Assembly (NCBI GenBank): GCA_029238175.1
Contig: JAQWGO010000069.1
Location: 1 to 32,579 of the forward strand
Length of the DNA: 32,579 nucleotides
Direction of reading: 5' to 3'
Source of the DNA: Henriciella sp.
GTDB lineage: Bacteria > Pseudomonadota > Alphaproteobacteria > Caulobacterales > Hyphomonadaceae
The notes beneath the pieces are model-generated. The model ran no database searches and had not been told where the DNA came from. It saw only the letters and a list, made by a program, of their open reading frames with translations. Positions 8,987 through 18,531 of the stretch are shown here, piece by piece. Position numbers and translations under genes: made by a program. The number at the start of each line of letters is the position of its first letter. Position 1 is the stretch's first letter.

Positions 8987-10195
8987 TTATACTCCTACTC
9001 GTCGGCTATTAGCTTCAGCAAGAAGCGCGCCTGTTAATCTTCCCGCTTCCGCTTCAACCGCCATAACAGCCTCTAAGCTGTCAGTCGCTTGAGCCGCTAA
9101 CGGCCCGGAAACAAAGCGGTTTAGTGCTTTCTCTACAACCCAGCTTATGTCGAGGAATCGACATTGACCCGCAAGAAAAGCAGCTACAGCGCCTTCATTA
9201 GCGCAATTTAATACCGTCGGTGCGCCGCCGCCTAGTCGTATCGCCTCCCGGGCGAGTTCGATGGCGGGGAAACGTTCTGAGTCCAAATCCTCAAACTCAA
9301 GTCTGCCAAGCGCGATCAAATCTAGCGCCTCAACAGGCGCTGGCTGCCGCCGTTCTGGCCACGTCAAAGCATGTGCGATCGGCGTTCGCATATCGGGCAT
9401 ACCCATCTGAGCCAAAACCGACCCATCCCGATATGCAACGGCAGAATGAAGTATCGATTGCGGGTGGATGACCACTTCAATTTGATCTTCAGGCACGTCA
9501 AAAAGGTATGCCGCCTCAATCAGCTCAAGTCCTTTATTAAAAAGGGTAGAGCTATCAATTGAGATCTTGCGCCCCATTTCCCAGCGCGGATGGGCCAAAG
9601 CCTTCTCTGGGGTTACGCTTTCTAGATCAGCCATGCTGGTTTTTCGAAACGGCCCACCTGAAGCCGTCAAGATCAGACGCTCAACATCTTCACGGCGCTC
9701 CATGACCTGAAACATCGCATTGTGTTCTGAGTCCGTTGGAATGATCGCAACGCTTTTTTGCTTGGCTAATTGCTTTAACAAAGGGCCAGCACAAACCATA
9801 CTTTCTTTATTCGCTAGAGCGACCGAGTTTCCAGCTTCAACAGCCGCATAGGTTGAAGCGAGCCCGTCGATACCGACAATCGCAGCCAAGACGCGATCGA
9901 CAGGCCTGCAGGCTGCATCCTTAACCGCTTGAGCGCCGCCAAAACTAAGAACCCCAGTCCCTGACAATCGTTCCTGGAGTTCAGCGAGCTTGGCTTCATC
10001 CGCAATTACCGCTTGTTTCGCGCCGACCGCAATTGCTTGCTCGGCAAGAAGTGAGGCGTTGGACCCAGCCGCAAGTGTATCGATTGAGAATACAGGCGTT
10101 TCAGATAGTGAATTGGCATGCTGCACGACTGACAGTGCGGATGTACCAATAGAGCCCGTCGACCCCATGATTGTCAGTGACCGCGGCATACTCAT
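8987..10195 (-). CDS. dxr: 1-deoxy-D-xylulose 5-phosphate reductoisomerase
   Basis: Dxr converts DXP to 2-C-methyl-D-erythritol 4-phosphate with NADPH, the committed step of the MEP isoprenoid pathway. The 402 residues include the NADPH-binding motif GSTGSIG (11-17), the LANKESMV segment, the metal- and substrate-binding TASGGPFR and the HPQSILHSAV block. It shares an operon with uppS, which uses the isoprenoid products. ATG 10195 overlaps the cdsA stop as ATGA. Confidence 0.97.
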   Translation of the reverse strand: MSMPRSLTIMGSTGSIGTSALSVVQHANSLSETPVFSIDTLAAGSNASLLAEQAIAVGAKQAVIADEAKLAELQERLSGTGVLSFGGAQAVKDAACRPVDRVLAAIVGIDGLASTYAAVEAGNSVALANKESMVCAGPLLKQLAKQKSVAIIPTDSEHNAMFQVMERREDVERLILTASGGPFRKTSMADLESVTPEKALAHPRWEMGRKISIDSSTLFNKGLELIEAAYLFDVPEDQIEVVIHPQSILHSAVAYRDGSVLAQMGMPDMRTPIAHALTWPERRQPAPVEALDLIALGRLEFEDLDSERFPAIELAREAIRLGGGAPTVLNCANEGAVAAFLAGQCRFLDISWVVEKALNRFVSGPLAAQATDSLEAVMAVEAEAGRLTGALLAEANSRRVGV

Positions 10196-11010
10196 CCCGA
10201 AAGCCCCAATGTCACCGTCAGTGCCGGAACGAGCAAAAACAGTACGACCGTAAACACGCAGACGAAACCTAGGCCGTCCACCCGATCAAGAACGCCGCCA
10301 TGCCCCGGCAAAAAGCCACTTGCGTCTTTGACGCCAAACCGGCGCTTCAAGGTGCTCTCGAACAAGTCGCCAATTTGGGCGAACACTGAGATCAGCGCCC
10401 CAGTCAATAGCCACACGGTTTGATCACCGCCTGTAATTCTTGCCGCAAGCAGACCGCATATCGTACTGAAGATCACGGCACCAATTGCGCCGCTCCACGT
10501 TTTTGAAGGCGAGTCCGGATGAAGTGCAGGCCCACCGAACCCTTTTCCTGCGAAATAGGCTGCCGCATCAGAGCCCCATACAATTCCCATAAAAATCAGG
10601 GCTGCCGCAACGCCGTCCCACGGACCTTCACGCAGATAGTAAAGGGCGAAGGACATACCGGCCACATAGAACAGCCCGAACCCCTCTGTTACCCTCAAGC
10701 CCGCCAATGGGTGCGTGAAGCAAGCGATCAATCCAGCAAGCGCAAGCGCAAGAAGCCCGAACGTTAGCCCCCATATAGCCGCAACAATGAACGGGGCTAT
10801 GGCTAATGCCACCAGCAACTTCATCGAAGGAGATGCTGACATTCGCACCCACTCATACGCCATAAGAGCTGCAAACAATCCACTGGCGACCAGCAGGAAT
10901 AGACCGCCCTGATAGACAACGAATAAGCCGAAAGGGATTAGCACAGCAGCCGATAAAAGCCTTAGCGCGAGGTCTCCCCCACGGTCTTCTTGACCATCAC
11001 GGGACGTCAT
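10192..11010 (-). CDS. cdsA: Phosphatidate cytidylyltransferase
   Basis: CdsA makes CDP-diacylglycerol from phosphatidate and CTP in the inner membrane, feeding all phospholipid synthesis. The 272-residue protein is strongly hydrophobic with about eight membrane segments. It carries the family signature close to its C-terminus (RRFGVKDASGFLPGHGGVLD then RVDG). It follows the uppS stop by three bases and overlaps dxr by four, so it is firmly inside the operon. Confidence 0.96.
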   Translation of the reverse strand: MTSRDGQEDRGGDLALRLLSAAVLIPFGLFVVYQGGLFLLVASGLFAALMAYEWVRMSASPSMKLLVALAIAPFIVAAIWGLTFGLLALALAGLIACFTHPLAGLRVTEGFGLFYVAGMSFALYYLREGPWDGVAAALIFMGIVWGSDAAAYFAGKGFGGPALHPDSPSKTWSGAIGAVIFSTICGLLAARITGGDQTVWLLTGALISVFAQIGDLFESTLKRRFGVKDASGFLPGHGGVLDRVDGLGFVCVFTVVLFLLVPALTVTLGLSG

Positions 11011-11013
11011 CGT

Positions 11014-11778
11014 CTAAGCCGCTCCGGAAGTGACGCCGCCAAAGCGGCGTTCGCGCTGGCGAAATGTAGAAATGGCTTCGGAGAGGTGGTCACCGTTAAA
11101 ATCAGGCCACAGCACATCCATAAACACGAGTTCGGCATATGCGGCCTGCCAGATGAGAAAATTGCTCAGTCTCGACTCGCCGCTCGTCCGAATGACTAAA
11201 TCAGGGTCGGGCAAGCCGGCGGTATCTAGATAGGAGGCAAATGAATCCTCTGAGATATCATCCGCGCTAATTTCACCTTTGATGGCTGCGGCGGTCATGG
11301 CCTGCGCCGCGCGCAATATCTCTTCACGTCCGCCATAGTTGAATGCAATACAAAGCGTAAATTTGTCGTTGGCTTCAGTCGTTTCTTCAGCGCGCTTCAC
11401 CAAATCTGAGACGTCTTGAGGCAACCCTTTTCGAGTTCCTAAAACGCGAACCCGTACACCCTCTTCGTGAAGGCGGCTGAGATCTCTTTTTACGTAGGCT
11501 TTCAACAACCCAAATAGCGCATTCACTTCTGCAACTGGACGACGCCAATTCTCAGTTGAGAACGAAAAGACAGTCAGATGAGATAAACCAATTTGTTGAG
11601 CTGACTTCACGGTCTTACGCAGCGCTTCAACGCCGCGTTCGTGCCCAACAGACCGCGGCAAACCCCGCGCAGACGCCCAGCGTCCATTGCCATCCATAAT
11701 GATTGCAACGTGTTCGGGAAGGTCGCCGGAATTTGGCCCGCCGCCCCCGATATGGGAGGCTGGATTGGCTGAGCTCAA
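11014..11778 (-). CDS. uppS: Isoprenyl transferase (undecaprenyl diphosphate synthase)
   Basis: UppS extends farnesyl diphosphate with isopentenyl units in cis to form undecaprenyl diphosphate, the lipid carrier for peptidoglycan and O-antigen. The 254-residue protein has the diphosphate-binding motif MDGNGRW with the catalytic Asp at residue 29. It also has [15 protein letters not shown] and [10 protein letters not shown]. The start is TTG 11778, overlapping the frr stop by four bases. No ATG exists between it and the catalytic motif, so TTG is the only sensible start. Confidence 0.96.
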   Translation of the reverse strand: MSSANPASHIGGGGPNSGDLPEHVAIIMDGNGRWASARGLPRSVGHERGVEALRKTVKSAQQIGLSHLTVFSFSTENWRRPVAEVNALFGLLKAYVKRDLSRLHEEGVRVRVLGTRKGLPQDVSDLVKRAEETTEANDKFTLCIAFNYGGREEILRAAQAMTAAAIKGEISADDISEDSFASYLDTAGLPDPDLVIRTSGESRLSNFLIWQAAYAELVFMDVLWPDFNGDHLSEAISTFRQRERRFGGVTSGAA

Positions 11779-12329
11779 ACCTGCATGATCTCCGCTTCTT
11801 TATTTTTCAGAACTTCGTCCACCTGTTTGACATGCGCGTCTGTAAGCTTCTGGACGTCATCAGATGAAGAGCGATGTTCGTCCTCACTAATATCGCCGTC
11901 TTTCTCAGCCTTCTTAAGCGCATCCATACCGTCACGGCGCACGTTACGAACAGCAACTCGCGCGGCTTCCGCGTACTTGCCAGCAACTTTGGTCAACTCG
12001 ACACGGCGCTCTTCGTTAAGCGGTGGAATTGGAATGCGAAGGTTTTGGCCATCAACAACCGGGTTCAAGCCAAGGCCAGCATCACGAATGGCACGGTCCG
12101 CCGCGCCAACAAGGCTCTTGTCCCAAATGTTCACCGCAAGCATGCGTGCATCCATAACAGACACAGAGCCAACCTGGTTCATCGGCACGTTCGAGCCGTA
12201 TGCAGGCACCTGAACTGTATCAAGCAGGTTCATAGACGCGCGGCCAGTCCGAAGCCCTTGCAGCTCTGATTGCAATGAAGTGATCGCGCCTTCCATCCGG
12301 CGCTCAAGGTCTTTTAAATCGTAACTCAT
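11775..12329 (-). CDS. frr: Ribosome recycling factor
   Basis: RRF, with EF-G, splits the post-termination ribosome. The 184-residue protein is the usual length. It shows the conserved core [30 protein letters not shown] and [12 protein letters not shown], and a C-terminal helix rich in charged residues. GAGGA sits seven bases before ATG 12329. It lies ten bases after the pyrH stop. Confidence 0.97.
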   Translation of the reverse strand: MSYDLKDLERRMEGAITSLQSELQGLRTGRASMNLLDTVQVPAYGSNVPMNQVGSVSVMDARMLAVNIWDKSLVGAADRAIRDAGLGLNPVVDGQNLRIPIPPLNEERRVELTKVAGKYAEAARVAVRNVRRDGMDALKKAEKDGDISEDEHRSSSDDVQKLTDAHVKQVDEVLKNKEAEIMQV

Positions 12330-12339
12330 TATCTTTTCC

Positions 12340-13080
12340 TCACTTACCAGAGATGATCGTACTTGGGCCTTTGCCAGTCAGAACGTCCTGCAAAGCTCCC
12401 TTATTATGGAGGGAGAAAACCACAATCGGTATATTTGTGTCACGCATAAGGCTAACTGCCGACGCATCCATGACACGTAGATCACGTGCAAGCACATCTT
12501 GGTAGGTCAGCGTATCATAACGCACCGCATCAGGATTGCTTTTCGGGTCGGCTGAATAGACGCCATCAACCTGCGTCCCCTTCATCATTGCATCACAATG
12601 CATCTCAGCAGCGCGCAATGCAGCGCCCGTGTCTGTGGTGAAATATGGATTACCAGTACCCGCCGCGAAGATTACAACACGGCCTTTTTCCATATGGCGG
12701 ATTGCGCGGCGGCGAATGAACGGCTCACAAATCTCATCCATGCGAATACCAGATTGCACACGCGTCTGAACACCAATGGTTTCAAGCGCGCTCTGCATAG
12801 CTAGCGCGTTCATAATCGTCGCCATCATGCCCATCGAGTCGGCTTGACTGCGCTCCATACCGTTTGCGGCCCCGGCTAGTCCGCGGAAAATATTCCCGCC
12901 GCCAATGACGAGGCATATCTCAGCCCCTAATTCTCTTGCTGCGGCTATTTCTTCGGCGAATTTCAGACAGGTCGGCATGTGTATGCCGTACTCAGACGTC
13001 CCCATGAGGGCTTCACCAGATATTTTTAGAAGAACGCGTTTGAATCGAAGGTCGCTGACCTCATCATTATCTTCAGACAT
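12340..13080 (-). CDS. pyrH: UMP kinase
   Basis: PyrH phosphorylates UMP to UDP, supplying pyrimidine nucleotides, including the UDP used for UDP-GlcNAc. From ATG 13080 the protein is 246 residues, matching the family. Motifs include [14 protein letters not shown] near the N-terminus, IGGGNIFRG and [16 protein letters not shown] precedes this ATG by nine bases. The frame is open to 13128, but the 16 extra residues ([16 protein letters not shown]) have no family counterpart, so the shorter start is preferred. A terminator-like hairpin separates it from tsf. Confidence 0.95.
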   Translation of the reverse strand: MSEDNDEVSDLRFKRVLLKISGEALMGTSEYGIHMPTCLKFAEEIAAARELGAEICLVIGGGNIFRGLAGAANGMERSQADSMGMMATIMNALAMQSALETIGVQTRVQSGIRMDEICEPFIRRRAIRHMEKGRVVIFAAGTGNPYFTTDTGAALRAAEMHCDAMMKGTQVDGVYSADPKSNPDAVRYDTLTYQDVLARDLRVMDASAVSLMRDTNIPIVVFSLHNKGALQDVLTGKGPSTIISGK

Positions 13081-13117
13081 ATCGCGCATCTCCCATGTTC
13101 GAACACCACATAAAAGA

Positions 13118-13148
13118 TTCCCGGCCACCTGTCATGGGTAGCCGGGAA
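13118..13148 (-). terminator. Hairpin between tsf and pyrH, probable tsf terminator
   Basis: On the - strand an 8-bp stem (13148-13141 TTCCCGGC with 13125-13118 GCCGGGAA) closes a 15-base loop with a small inner pairing. It is followed by TCTTTTA. It begins 24 bases after the tsf stop, so it could end the rpsB-tsf message or attenuate read-through into pyrH. Only about 38 bases remain before pyrH. A pyrH promoter would have to overlap the hairpin: ATGACA at 13135-13130 and TATGTG at 13112-13107 are a weak candidate pair, 17 bases apart. Confidence 0.65.
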
Positions 13149-13171
13149 CCAAAGTGTAAAATTTTCAGGCT

Positions 13172-14071
13172 TTAAGCCTTAGTCATTGAGGCAACTTCAG
13201 CTGCGAAGTCGTCTTCAGCCTTCTCAATACCATCGCCAAGCTTGAACATGACGAAGCCTTCGAGCTCTGCTCCGCTATCGGTGATGAACTGACCAACTGT
13301 CTGATCTGGGTTCATCACAAAAGCTTGCTCTACGAGAACAACCTCTTTGTAGAACTTCTTGATCCGGCCTTCGATCATCTTCTCGATGACGTTTGCAGGC
13401 TTGCCGCTCTCTTGAGCTTGCTCAGTCAGAACCTGACGCTCACGCTCAACGAGCGCTTGATCAAGATCAGCAACCGTCGCAGAAGCAGGCGCAGTCGCAG
13501 CAACGTGCATCGCAACTTTGCGACCAGCATCACCAAGATCGCCAGAACCGTTCAAACCAACCAGAACACCAATCTTACCCATGCCTTCGGCTTCAGCGCC
13601 GTGGATGTAGAAAGAAACAGAGTCAGCTTTGATTTGAGAAGCACGGCGAAGCGTCATGTTTTCGCCAATGGTCGCAACCAAACGCTTGATCATGTCATCA
13701 ACATTGCCGTCACCGTCTGGTGCGGCAGCAGCAGCAAGTGCCTCAGTCGTACCGTCAGTTGTCAGAGCAAGGTCTGTGATTTGGCGAACAGCGGTTTGGA
13801 ACGTTTCGTTACGTGCAACGAAATCAGTCTCAGCGTTCAATTCAACAACAGCGCCCGTCTTACCGTCTGCAGAGATCGCAGCACCAACAAGGCCGTCAGC
13901 CGCTGTACGGCCAGACTTTTTCGCAGCCTTTGAAAGGCCTTTTGCGCGCAGCCAATCAACGGCCGCTTCCATGTCGCCTTCAGTCTCTACGAGAGCTTTT
14001 TTAGCGTCCATCATGCCAGCGCCAGTTTTATCACGCAGGCCTTTGACGAGGGCAGCAGTAATTTGAGCCAT
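13172..14071 (-). CDS. tsf: Elongation factor Ts
   Basis: EF-Ts is the guanine nucleotide exchange factor for EF-Tu. The 299-residue protein begins with the N-terminal UBA-like domain ([20 protein letters not shown]) and contains the TDFVARN motif at about residues 82-88, which contacts EF-Tu. Two core subdomains follow. GGAAG lies just upstream of ATG 14071. It is 34 bases downstream of rpsB and followed by a terminator-like hairpin. Confidence 0.97.
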   Translation of the reverse strand: MAQITAALVKGLRDKTGAGMMDAKKALVETEGDMEAAVDWLRAKGLSKAAKKSGRTAADGLVGAAISADGKTGAVVELNAETDFVARNETFQTAVRQITDLALTTDGTTEALAAAAAPDGDGNVDDMIKRLVATIGENMTLRRASQIKADSVSFYIHGAEAEGMGKIGVLVGLNGSGDLGDAGRKVAMHVAATAPASATVADLDQALVERERQVLTEQAQESGKPANVIEKMIEGRIKKFYKEVVLVEQAFVMNPDQTVGQFITDSGAELEGFVMFKLGDGIEKAEDDFAAEVASMTKA

Positions 14072-14105
14072 CCTAATCTTCCTTCTTTATCAACCGGTCG
14101 GTTGG

Positions 14106-14960
14106 TTAAGCTTCAGTCTTGTCTTCAGTCGCCGCTTCTTCAGCCGCAGGTGCTTCTTCGGCCGCAGGCGCCTCTTCAGCCGCAATCGCCGCATCAACCG
14201 CCGCTAGATCAGCCTCGGTTAGCGCATCAATGTCTTCAGCCTCGCCAAGATCAATTCCGAGACCAGCAGAAGATTCTGCAAGACCATCAAGAACCGCGTC
14301 AGCAACCAAGTTACAATAAAGCGAGATCGCACGTGCCGCGTCATCATTGCCCGGGAACGGGAAGTCAGCGTCATCAGGGTCACAGTTTGTATCAACAACA
14401 GCGACAACCGGGATACCCAGCTTACGCGCTTCTTTGATCGCAATAGATTCTTTGTTTGTGTCGATCACGAAAATGAGGTCAGGCAGGCCGCCCATGTTCG
14501 CAATACCGCCAAGCGCTTTGTCTAGCTTTTCACGCTCACGCTCAAGGTTCAGAAGCTCTTTCTTGGTAAGACCAGATTGCTCTGTATCTGCAAGAAGCTC
14601 TTCAAGAACGCGCAAACGCTTGATCGAGTTTGAAACAGTTGACCAGTTCGTCAACGTGCCACCAAGCCAACGGTGGTTCATGTAGTACTGAGCGCAACGC
14701 TGTGCCGCTTCAGCAACGGGCTGAGATGCTTGACGCTTCGTACCCACGAACAGAACACGGCCACCTTTAGCAACAGTGTCACGAACTTTGACAATAGCTT
14801 GGTGTAGCAATGGAACTGATTTCGACAGGTCCATGATGTGAATGCCAGAACGCGCGCCATAGATGAATTGCTTCATCTTGGGGTTCCAGCGGTGAGTTTG
14901 GTGGCCGAAGTGGACCCCTGCTTCGAGGAGTTCGCGCATCGTGAAATCTGGCAGTGCCAT
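14106..14960 (-). CDS. rpsB: Small ribosomal subunit protein S2
   Basis: S2 is a late-assembling protein of the 30S subunit. At 284 residues it is longer than the roughly 240 of E. coli S2, because of a C-terminal extension from about residue 240 rich in Ala, Glu and Asp. That tail includes a perfect EEAPAA repeat. The conserved N-terminal [22 protein letters not shown], the GTKRQA and [11 protein letters not shown] blocks and the C-terminal [10 protein letters not shown] are present. AAGGA lies eight bases before ATG 14960. It is the first gene of the long envelope cluster and has a structured leader and a candidate promoter. Confidence 0.97.
   Translation of the reverse strand: MALPDFTMRELLEAGVHFGHQTHRWNPKMKQFIYGARSGIHIMDLSKSVPLLHQAIVKVRDTVAKGGRVLFVGTKRQASQPVAEAAQRCAQYYMNHRWLGGTLTNWSTVSNSIKRLRVLEELLADTEQSGLTKKELLNLEREREKLDKALGGIANMGGLPDLIFVIDTNKESIAIKEARKLGIPVVAVVDTNCDPDDADFPFPGNDDAARAISLYCNLVADAVLDGLAESSAGLGIDLGEAEDIDALTEADLAAVDAAIAAEEAPAAEEAPAAEEAATEDKTEA
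14134..14187. repeat. 18-bp tandem repeat in the rpsB C-terminus
   Basis: Three consecutive 18-bp units (GCTTCTTCAGCCGCAGGT and close variants, starting at 14134, 14152 and 14170 on the + strand) encode the six-residue repeat AAEEAP in the acidic tail of S2. The units differ by one to three bases. In-frame repeats like this can gain or lose copies, so tail length may vary between strains. Confidence 0.85.
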
Positions 14961-14967
14961 TATGTCA

Positions 14968-15053
14968 TTCCTTCATCCGGTTAACCGGCACGGACCGTAA
15001 TCGGCTCTCACTTGAGAAACCAACACCGGAAGGTCCGCGCATCGGGGGTTATT
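14968..15053 (-). promoter_or_regulatory. Structured rpsB leader, possible S2 autoregulatory element
   Basis: The - strand RNA upstream of rpsB can form three elements. An outer stem pairs CGGACC at 15037-15032 with GGTCCG at 14996-14991. A hairpin inside it, TCTCA/TGAGA, lies at 15017-15006. A palindrome, CCGGTTAACCGG, occupies 14988-14977 and ends four bases before the AAGGA ribosome-binding site. This hairpin could compete with ribosome entry. S2 is known to repress rpsB-tsf through its leader in gammaproteobacteria; whether this alphaproteobacterial leader works that way is inference. Confidence 0.4.
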
Positions 15054-15059
15054 CGCGCG

Positions 15060-15087
15060 TCTATACATCAAATCGCGGCGACTGCAA
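15060..15087 (-). promoter_or_regulatory. Candidate rpsB promoter
   Basis: TTGCAG (15087-15082) and TATAGA (15065-15060) are spaced by 16 bases on the - strand, resembling sigma-70 -35 and -10 boxes. Transcription would start near 15053, giving a leader of about 93 bases before rpsB. It lies just after the dnaE stop, as expected for an independent promoter driving the ribosomal-protein and envelope operon. No experimental support is available. Confidence 0.45.
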
Positions 15088-15111
15088 CACCCAGTATTCA
15101 GGTGTATTTGT

Positions 15112-18100
15112 CTAGGCCGCTTTTGGGTCGACCCTTGAAACGCCAGGTGCCGTTTTCAAAGCCCTCAACGCCTCAAGACCTGTCGCATATGTATCCGGCA
15201 GCTTCAGCGTGACAACGCGGCCATCCTCAGTCGGCATGCGGATATAAATCTCGCCTCGGTCTGGGCTAGGCGCTGACTTTAACCGCGCTGCAATAGCGGC
15301 CAGACCGGACACATCTGAACCGCGCTCTAAGCTTACCGACAATGCCGGGGCCTTCTTGCCAATTCGAGCTTGCTCTATCGGTTGGACACGGCGTGCAGAC
15401 AGTCGAATTTCATCATCCCTTCGGCGCACCTCAGTTAGGATAACAACCGCAGATCCGGGATCGAGCATTTCCCGGACATCCATAAGCAATTCTGGCATCA
15501 CCATTAGCTCGACCTCGCCGGTCGGATCGGACAGCGTCAAAAATGCAAACTTGCCGCCATTTCGCGCGAGCTTCTCCATCCGCCTTCGCACCACGCCGAT
15601 CAGTTCAATTGGGCGTCCGTCGACGGCGGTGTCAGCTATATCCATAGCCAAAGTGATGCGGTCTTCTTCAAGACTATCCAGAACATCATCCAGCGGGTGC
15701 CCACTGAAATAAAACCCGATTGATGAGAACTCTTGATCAAGCTTTTCCTGCATGTTCCAAGCGGCGACTGATGGCAGTGCAGCGCGCATTGCTGGCTCAG
15801 CCTCACCGAATAGACCACCCTGCCCGCCAGCACGATCTTCGGCATTTGCCGCACACGCAGACGCCAGCATAGGCGCAGACTTCAAAGCACGCGCGCGATT
15901 TGGTTCCAACTCGTCAAAGCCGCCAGCTTTAGAGAGTTGTTCAAAACACTTCTTATTGATGTCCTTTGGATCAACCCGCTCAGCGATGTCGTGCATACAG
16001 CTAAATCGGCCATTGGCCTCTCGCTCTGTTACGAGGTTTTTCATCGCCTCTGGACCGACACCCTTCAGGGCGCCAAGCGCGTAGACAATCGCGTCACCAC
16101 GAACGTCAAAGTCAGCTGTCGACTCGTTCACATTCGGCGCAATGACAGGTATCTTGAGCCGCTTTGTCTCTTGGAAGAACGCCGCCAATTTATCTGTATT
16201 CTGCAAATCGAGGCTCATCGATGCCGCCAAGAAGGCAACCGGAAAATGGCACTTCAAATAGGCTGTATGGTAGCCAATCAGAGCATAAGCCGCAGCGTGA
16301 GATTTGTTGAAACCATAGCCTGCAAACTTTTCCATTGTATCGAAGATATCATTCGCCAGCGGAGCTTCGATGCCCTTCAATTCTAGGGCACCACTCAAGA
16401 AACGCTTCCGCTGCGCGACCATTTCTTCAAGCTTCTTCTTACCCATCGCACGGCGGAGCAAGTCAGCCTCACCGAGCGAGTATCCGGCGATTTCCTGTGC
16501 CATACGCATAACCTGTTCCTGATAGACAGGAACGCCGTAGGTCGCCTCAAGAATGGGTTCCAAGTCTGGATGCTGATAGCGGATCGTTTTCGGATCATCC
16601 TTGCCAGCGACATAAACCGGGATGTTGTCCATCGGACCGGGTCGATAAAGCGAGATAATCGCAATCACATCTTCAATATTACCGGGCCGCACTTTGCGCA
16701 GTGTATCGCGCATACCCTGCCCCTCAAGCTGGAACACGCCCAGCGTATTGCCCGATGCCATCAATTCATATGTTGCAGCATCATCTAGGCCCGCCCATTC
16801 CGGACCGACATCGTGTCCATCACGGCGTATAAATTTCAAAGCGCGATCAATAACCGTAAGCGTTTTCAGCCCCAAGAAATCAAACTTCACGAGCCCCGCT
16901 GACTCTGCCCACTTCATGTTGAATTGAGTTGCGGGAAGATCGCCGCGCGGATCTCGGTAAAGTGGCACCAGCTCTGTCAAAGGGCGATCCCCAATAACAA
17001 CACCCGCGGCGTGGGTGCCGGCGTTTCGGTACATGCCTTCAAGTGCGAGGGCTGTTTCTAAGAGCTCTCCTACGCGGGGATCTTTTTCTTTTTCCTCATC
17101 GAATTTCGGTTCATCCTCAATCGCCTCTGATAGTTTTGGCGGCTTGGCTGGATTGAAGGGGATGAGTTTCGCGAGCCGGTCAACTTGGCCGTATGGCATC
17201 TGCATGACGCGGCCAACATCACGCACGACCGCTTTGGCTTGTAGCGTTCCGAATGTGATAATCATCGCAACGGAGTCTGCGCCGTATTTATCGCGCACGT
17301 ACCGGATCACCTCGCCGCGGCGTTCCTGACAAAAGTCGATATCGAAGTCAGGCATGGAAACACGTTCCGGGTTCAAGAAACGCTCAAACAGAAGGTCAAA
17401 CCGAAGCGGATCGAGGTCCGTAATTGTTAGCACCCAAGCAACCAGTGACCCCGCACCAGAACCACGGCCCGGGCCAACCGGAATATCTTGTTCTTTCGAC
17501 CATTTGATGAAATCCGCAACGATCAAGAAGTATCCGGGGAACCCCATTCGCTCAATGATACCGAGCTCATAATCCAAGCGCTCCGTATAGGTTTCACGCG
17601 GGGCGTAGAGCTTTGGCGCGAGCGCCAAACGGGCCTCCAAACCTTCTTCGGCTTGGATACGCAGCTCCTCAAATTCTGACCGCGAGCCATCGCCAAAGTT
17701 TGGCAGAATAGGCGCACGCTTTACAGAGCGGACACCGCAGCGCTGGGCAATTTCTGATGTTGTTTCAATCGCTTCTGGAAGGTCTGCAAACAGCTCTCGC
17801 ATCTCATCTGCAGTCTTTAAATATTGTTGAGATTGAACTTGCGGCCGATCTTCTTGACCGAGATACGCGCCATTTGCGATACACATCATGGCATCGTGTG
17901 ACGACGCGTCGGCTTCCTTCATGAAGCGGGCATCATGTGTTGCGACGATTGGGAGATCCATGTCGTAGGCCAGCTGCAACATACCCGGCTCTGTCTGCGC
18001 TTCTTCAGGTGATCCATGCCGTGTAATCTCAACATAGCATCGACCGGGGAATGCTGCCGCCAGTTCAGATAACGTGTCTTTTGCCTCATCCATTTTGCCG

Positions 18101-18531
18101 CGCAGGATGTGCTTGGCGACTTCGCCTTCTGCGCCGCCGGTTAGGACGATCAGACCTTCGGTTTCTTCAAACAGATATTTGCGATGGATACGTGGAACGC
18201 CGTCTTCTGCTTCAAGATATGCGGCTGACGATAAGGCCATAAGGCGTTGATATCCTGCCTCATTTTGAGCGTAGAGAGATGCCCGCGTGATCGTTTCTTG
18301 GTGTTCACCATCAGTCACATCGAAGCAGACTGCCATGATCGGCTGAATTCCTGCGCCGGACAGAGACTCTGACAGTTCCAGCGCGCCATACATATTGTTG
18401 CGATCTGTAATTGCGATAGCAGGCATCGCCTGATCAGCGCACCAAGACGTAATCTTCTTGGTCGTAATCATGCTTTCCAACAGAGAGAAAGACGTGCGAA
18501 CCGCAAGATGGATGAATGGCTTTTTATCCAC
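15112..18531 (-). CDS. dnaE: DNA polymerase III subunit alpha
   Basis: DnaE is the catalytic subunit of the replicative polymerase. The 1139-residue protein has an N-terminal PHP domain (about 1-270), the palm with catalytic aspartates at 397 and 399 in PDFDIDF, the third catalytic Asp in KFDFLGLKTL and the GPGRGSGAGSLVAW motif near 355. The C-terminal half has the helix-hairpin-helix and OB-fold regions (IELIGVVRRRMEKLARNG). In the PHP domain several usual metal ligands are replaced (HLAVR where HxxxH is expected, TDRNN where TDHGN is expected), so it should lack its own nuclease activity. The start is GTG 18531 with AAGGA eight bases upstream. It is probably its own transcription unit. Confidence 0.97.
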   Translation of the reverse strand: MDKKPFIHLAVRTSFSLLESMITTKKITSWCADQAMPAIAITDRNNMYGALELSESLSGAGIQPIMAVCFDVTDGEHQETITRASLYAQNEAGYQRLMALSSAAYLEAEDGVPRIHRKYLFEETEGLIVLTGGAEGEVAKHILRGKMDEAKDTLSELAAAFPGRCYVEITRHGSPEEAQTEPGMLQLAYDMDLPIVATHDARFMKEADASSHDAMMCIANGAYLGQEDRPQVQSQQYLKTADEMRELFADLPEAIETTSEIAQRCGVRSVKRAPILPNFGDGSRSEFEELRIQAEEGLEARLALAPKLYAPRETYTERLDYELGIIERMGFPGYFLIVADFIKWSKEQDIPVGPGRGSGAGSLVAWVLTITDLDPLRFDLLFERFLNPERVSMPDFDIDFCQERRGEVIRYVRDKYGADSVAMIITFGTLQAKAVVRDVGRVMQMPYGQVDRLAKLIPFNPAKPPKLSEAIEDEPKFDEEKEKDPRVGELLETALALEGMYRNAGTHAAGVVIGDRPLTELVPLYRDPRGDLPATQFNMKWAESAGLVKFDFLGLKTLTVIDRALKFIRRDGHDVGPEWAGLDDAATYELMASGNTLGVFQLEGQGMRDTLRKVRPGNIEDVIAIISLYRPGPMDNIPVYVAGKDDPKTIRYQHPDLEPILEATYGVPVYQEQVMRMAQEIAGYSLGEADLLRRAMGKKKLEEMVAQRKRFLSGALELKGIEAPLANDIFDTMEKFAGYGFNKSHAAAYALIGYHTAYLKCHFPVAFLAASMSLDLQNTDKLAAFFQETKRLKIPVIAPNVNESTADFDVRGDAIVYALGALKGVGPEAMKNLVTEREANGRFSCMHDIAERVDPKDINKKCFEQLSKAGGFDELEPNRARALKSAPMLASACAANAEDRAGGQGGLFGEAEPAMRAALPSVAAWNMQEKLDQEFSSIGFYFSGHPLDDVLDSLEEDRITLAMDIADTAVDGRPIELIGVVRRRMEKLARNGGKFAFLTLSDPTGEVELMVMPELLMDVREMLDPGSAVVILTEVRRRDDEIRLSARRVQPIEQARIGKKAPALSVSLERGSDVSGLAAIAARLKSAPSPDRGEIYIRMPTEDGRVVTLKLPDTYATGLEALRALKTAPGVSRVDPKAA

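Noticed and set aside
13081-13128. Upstream extension of pyrH to 13128
   Set aside because: The added residues have no family counterpart and would run into the terminator-like hairpin. GGGAG is correctly placed for ATG 13080.
13325-13933. Long + strand frame of 202 codons opposite tsf
   Set aside because: It is antisense to a certain EF-Ts gene, lacks family features, and is an artefact of codon bias on the coding strand.
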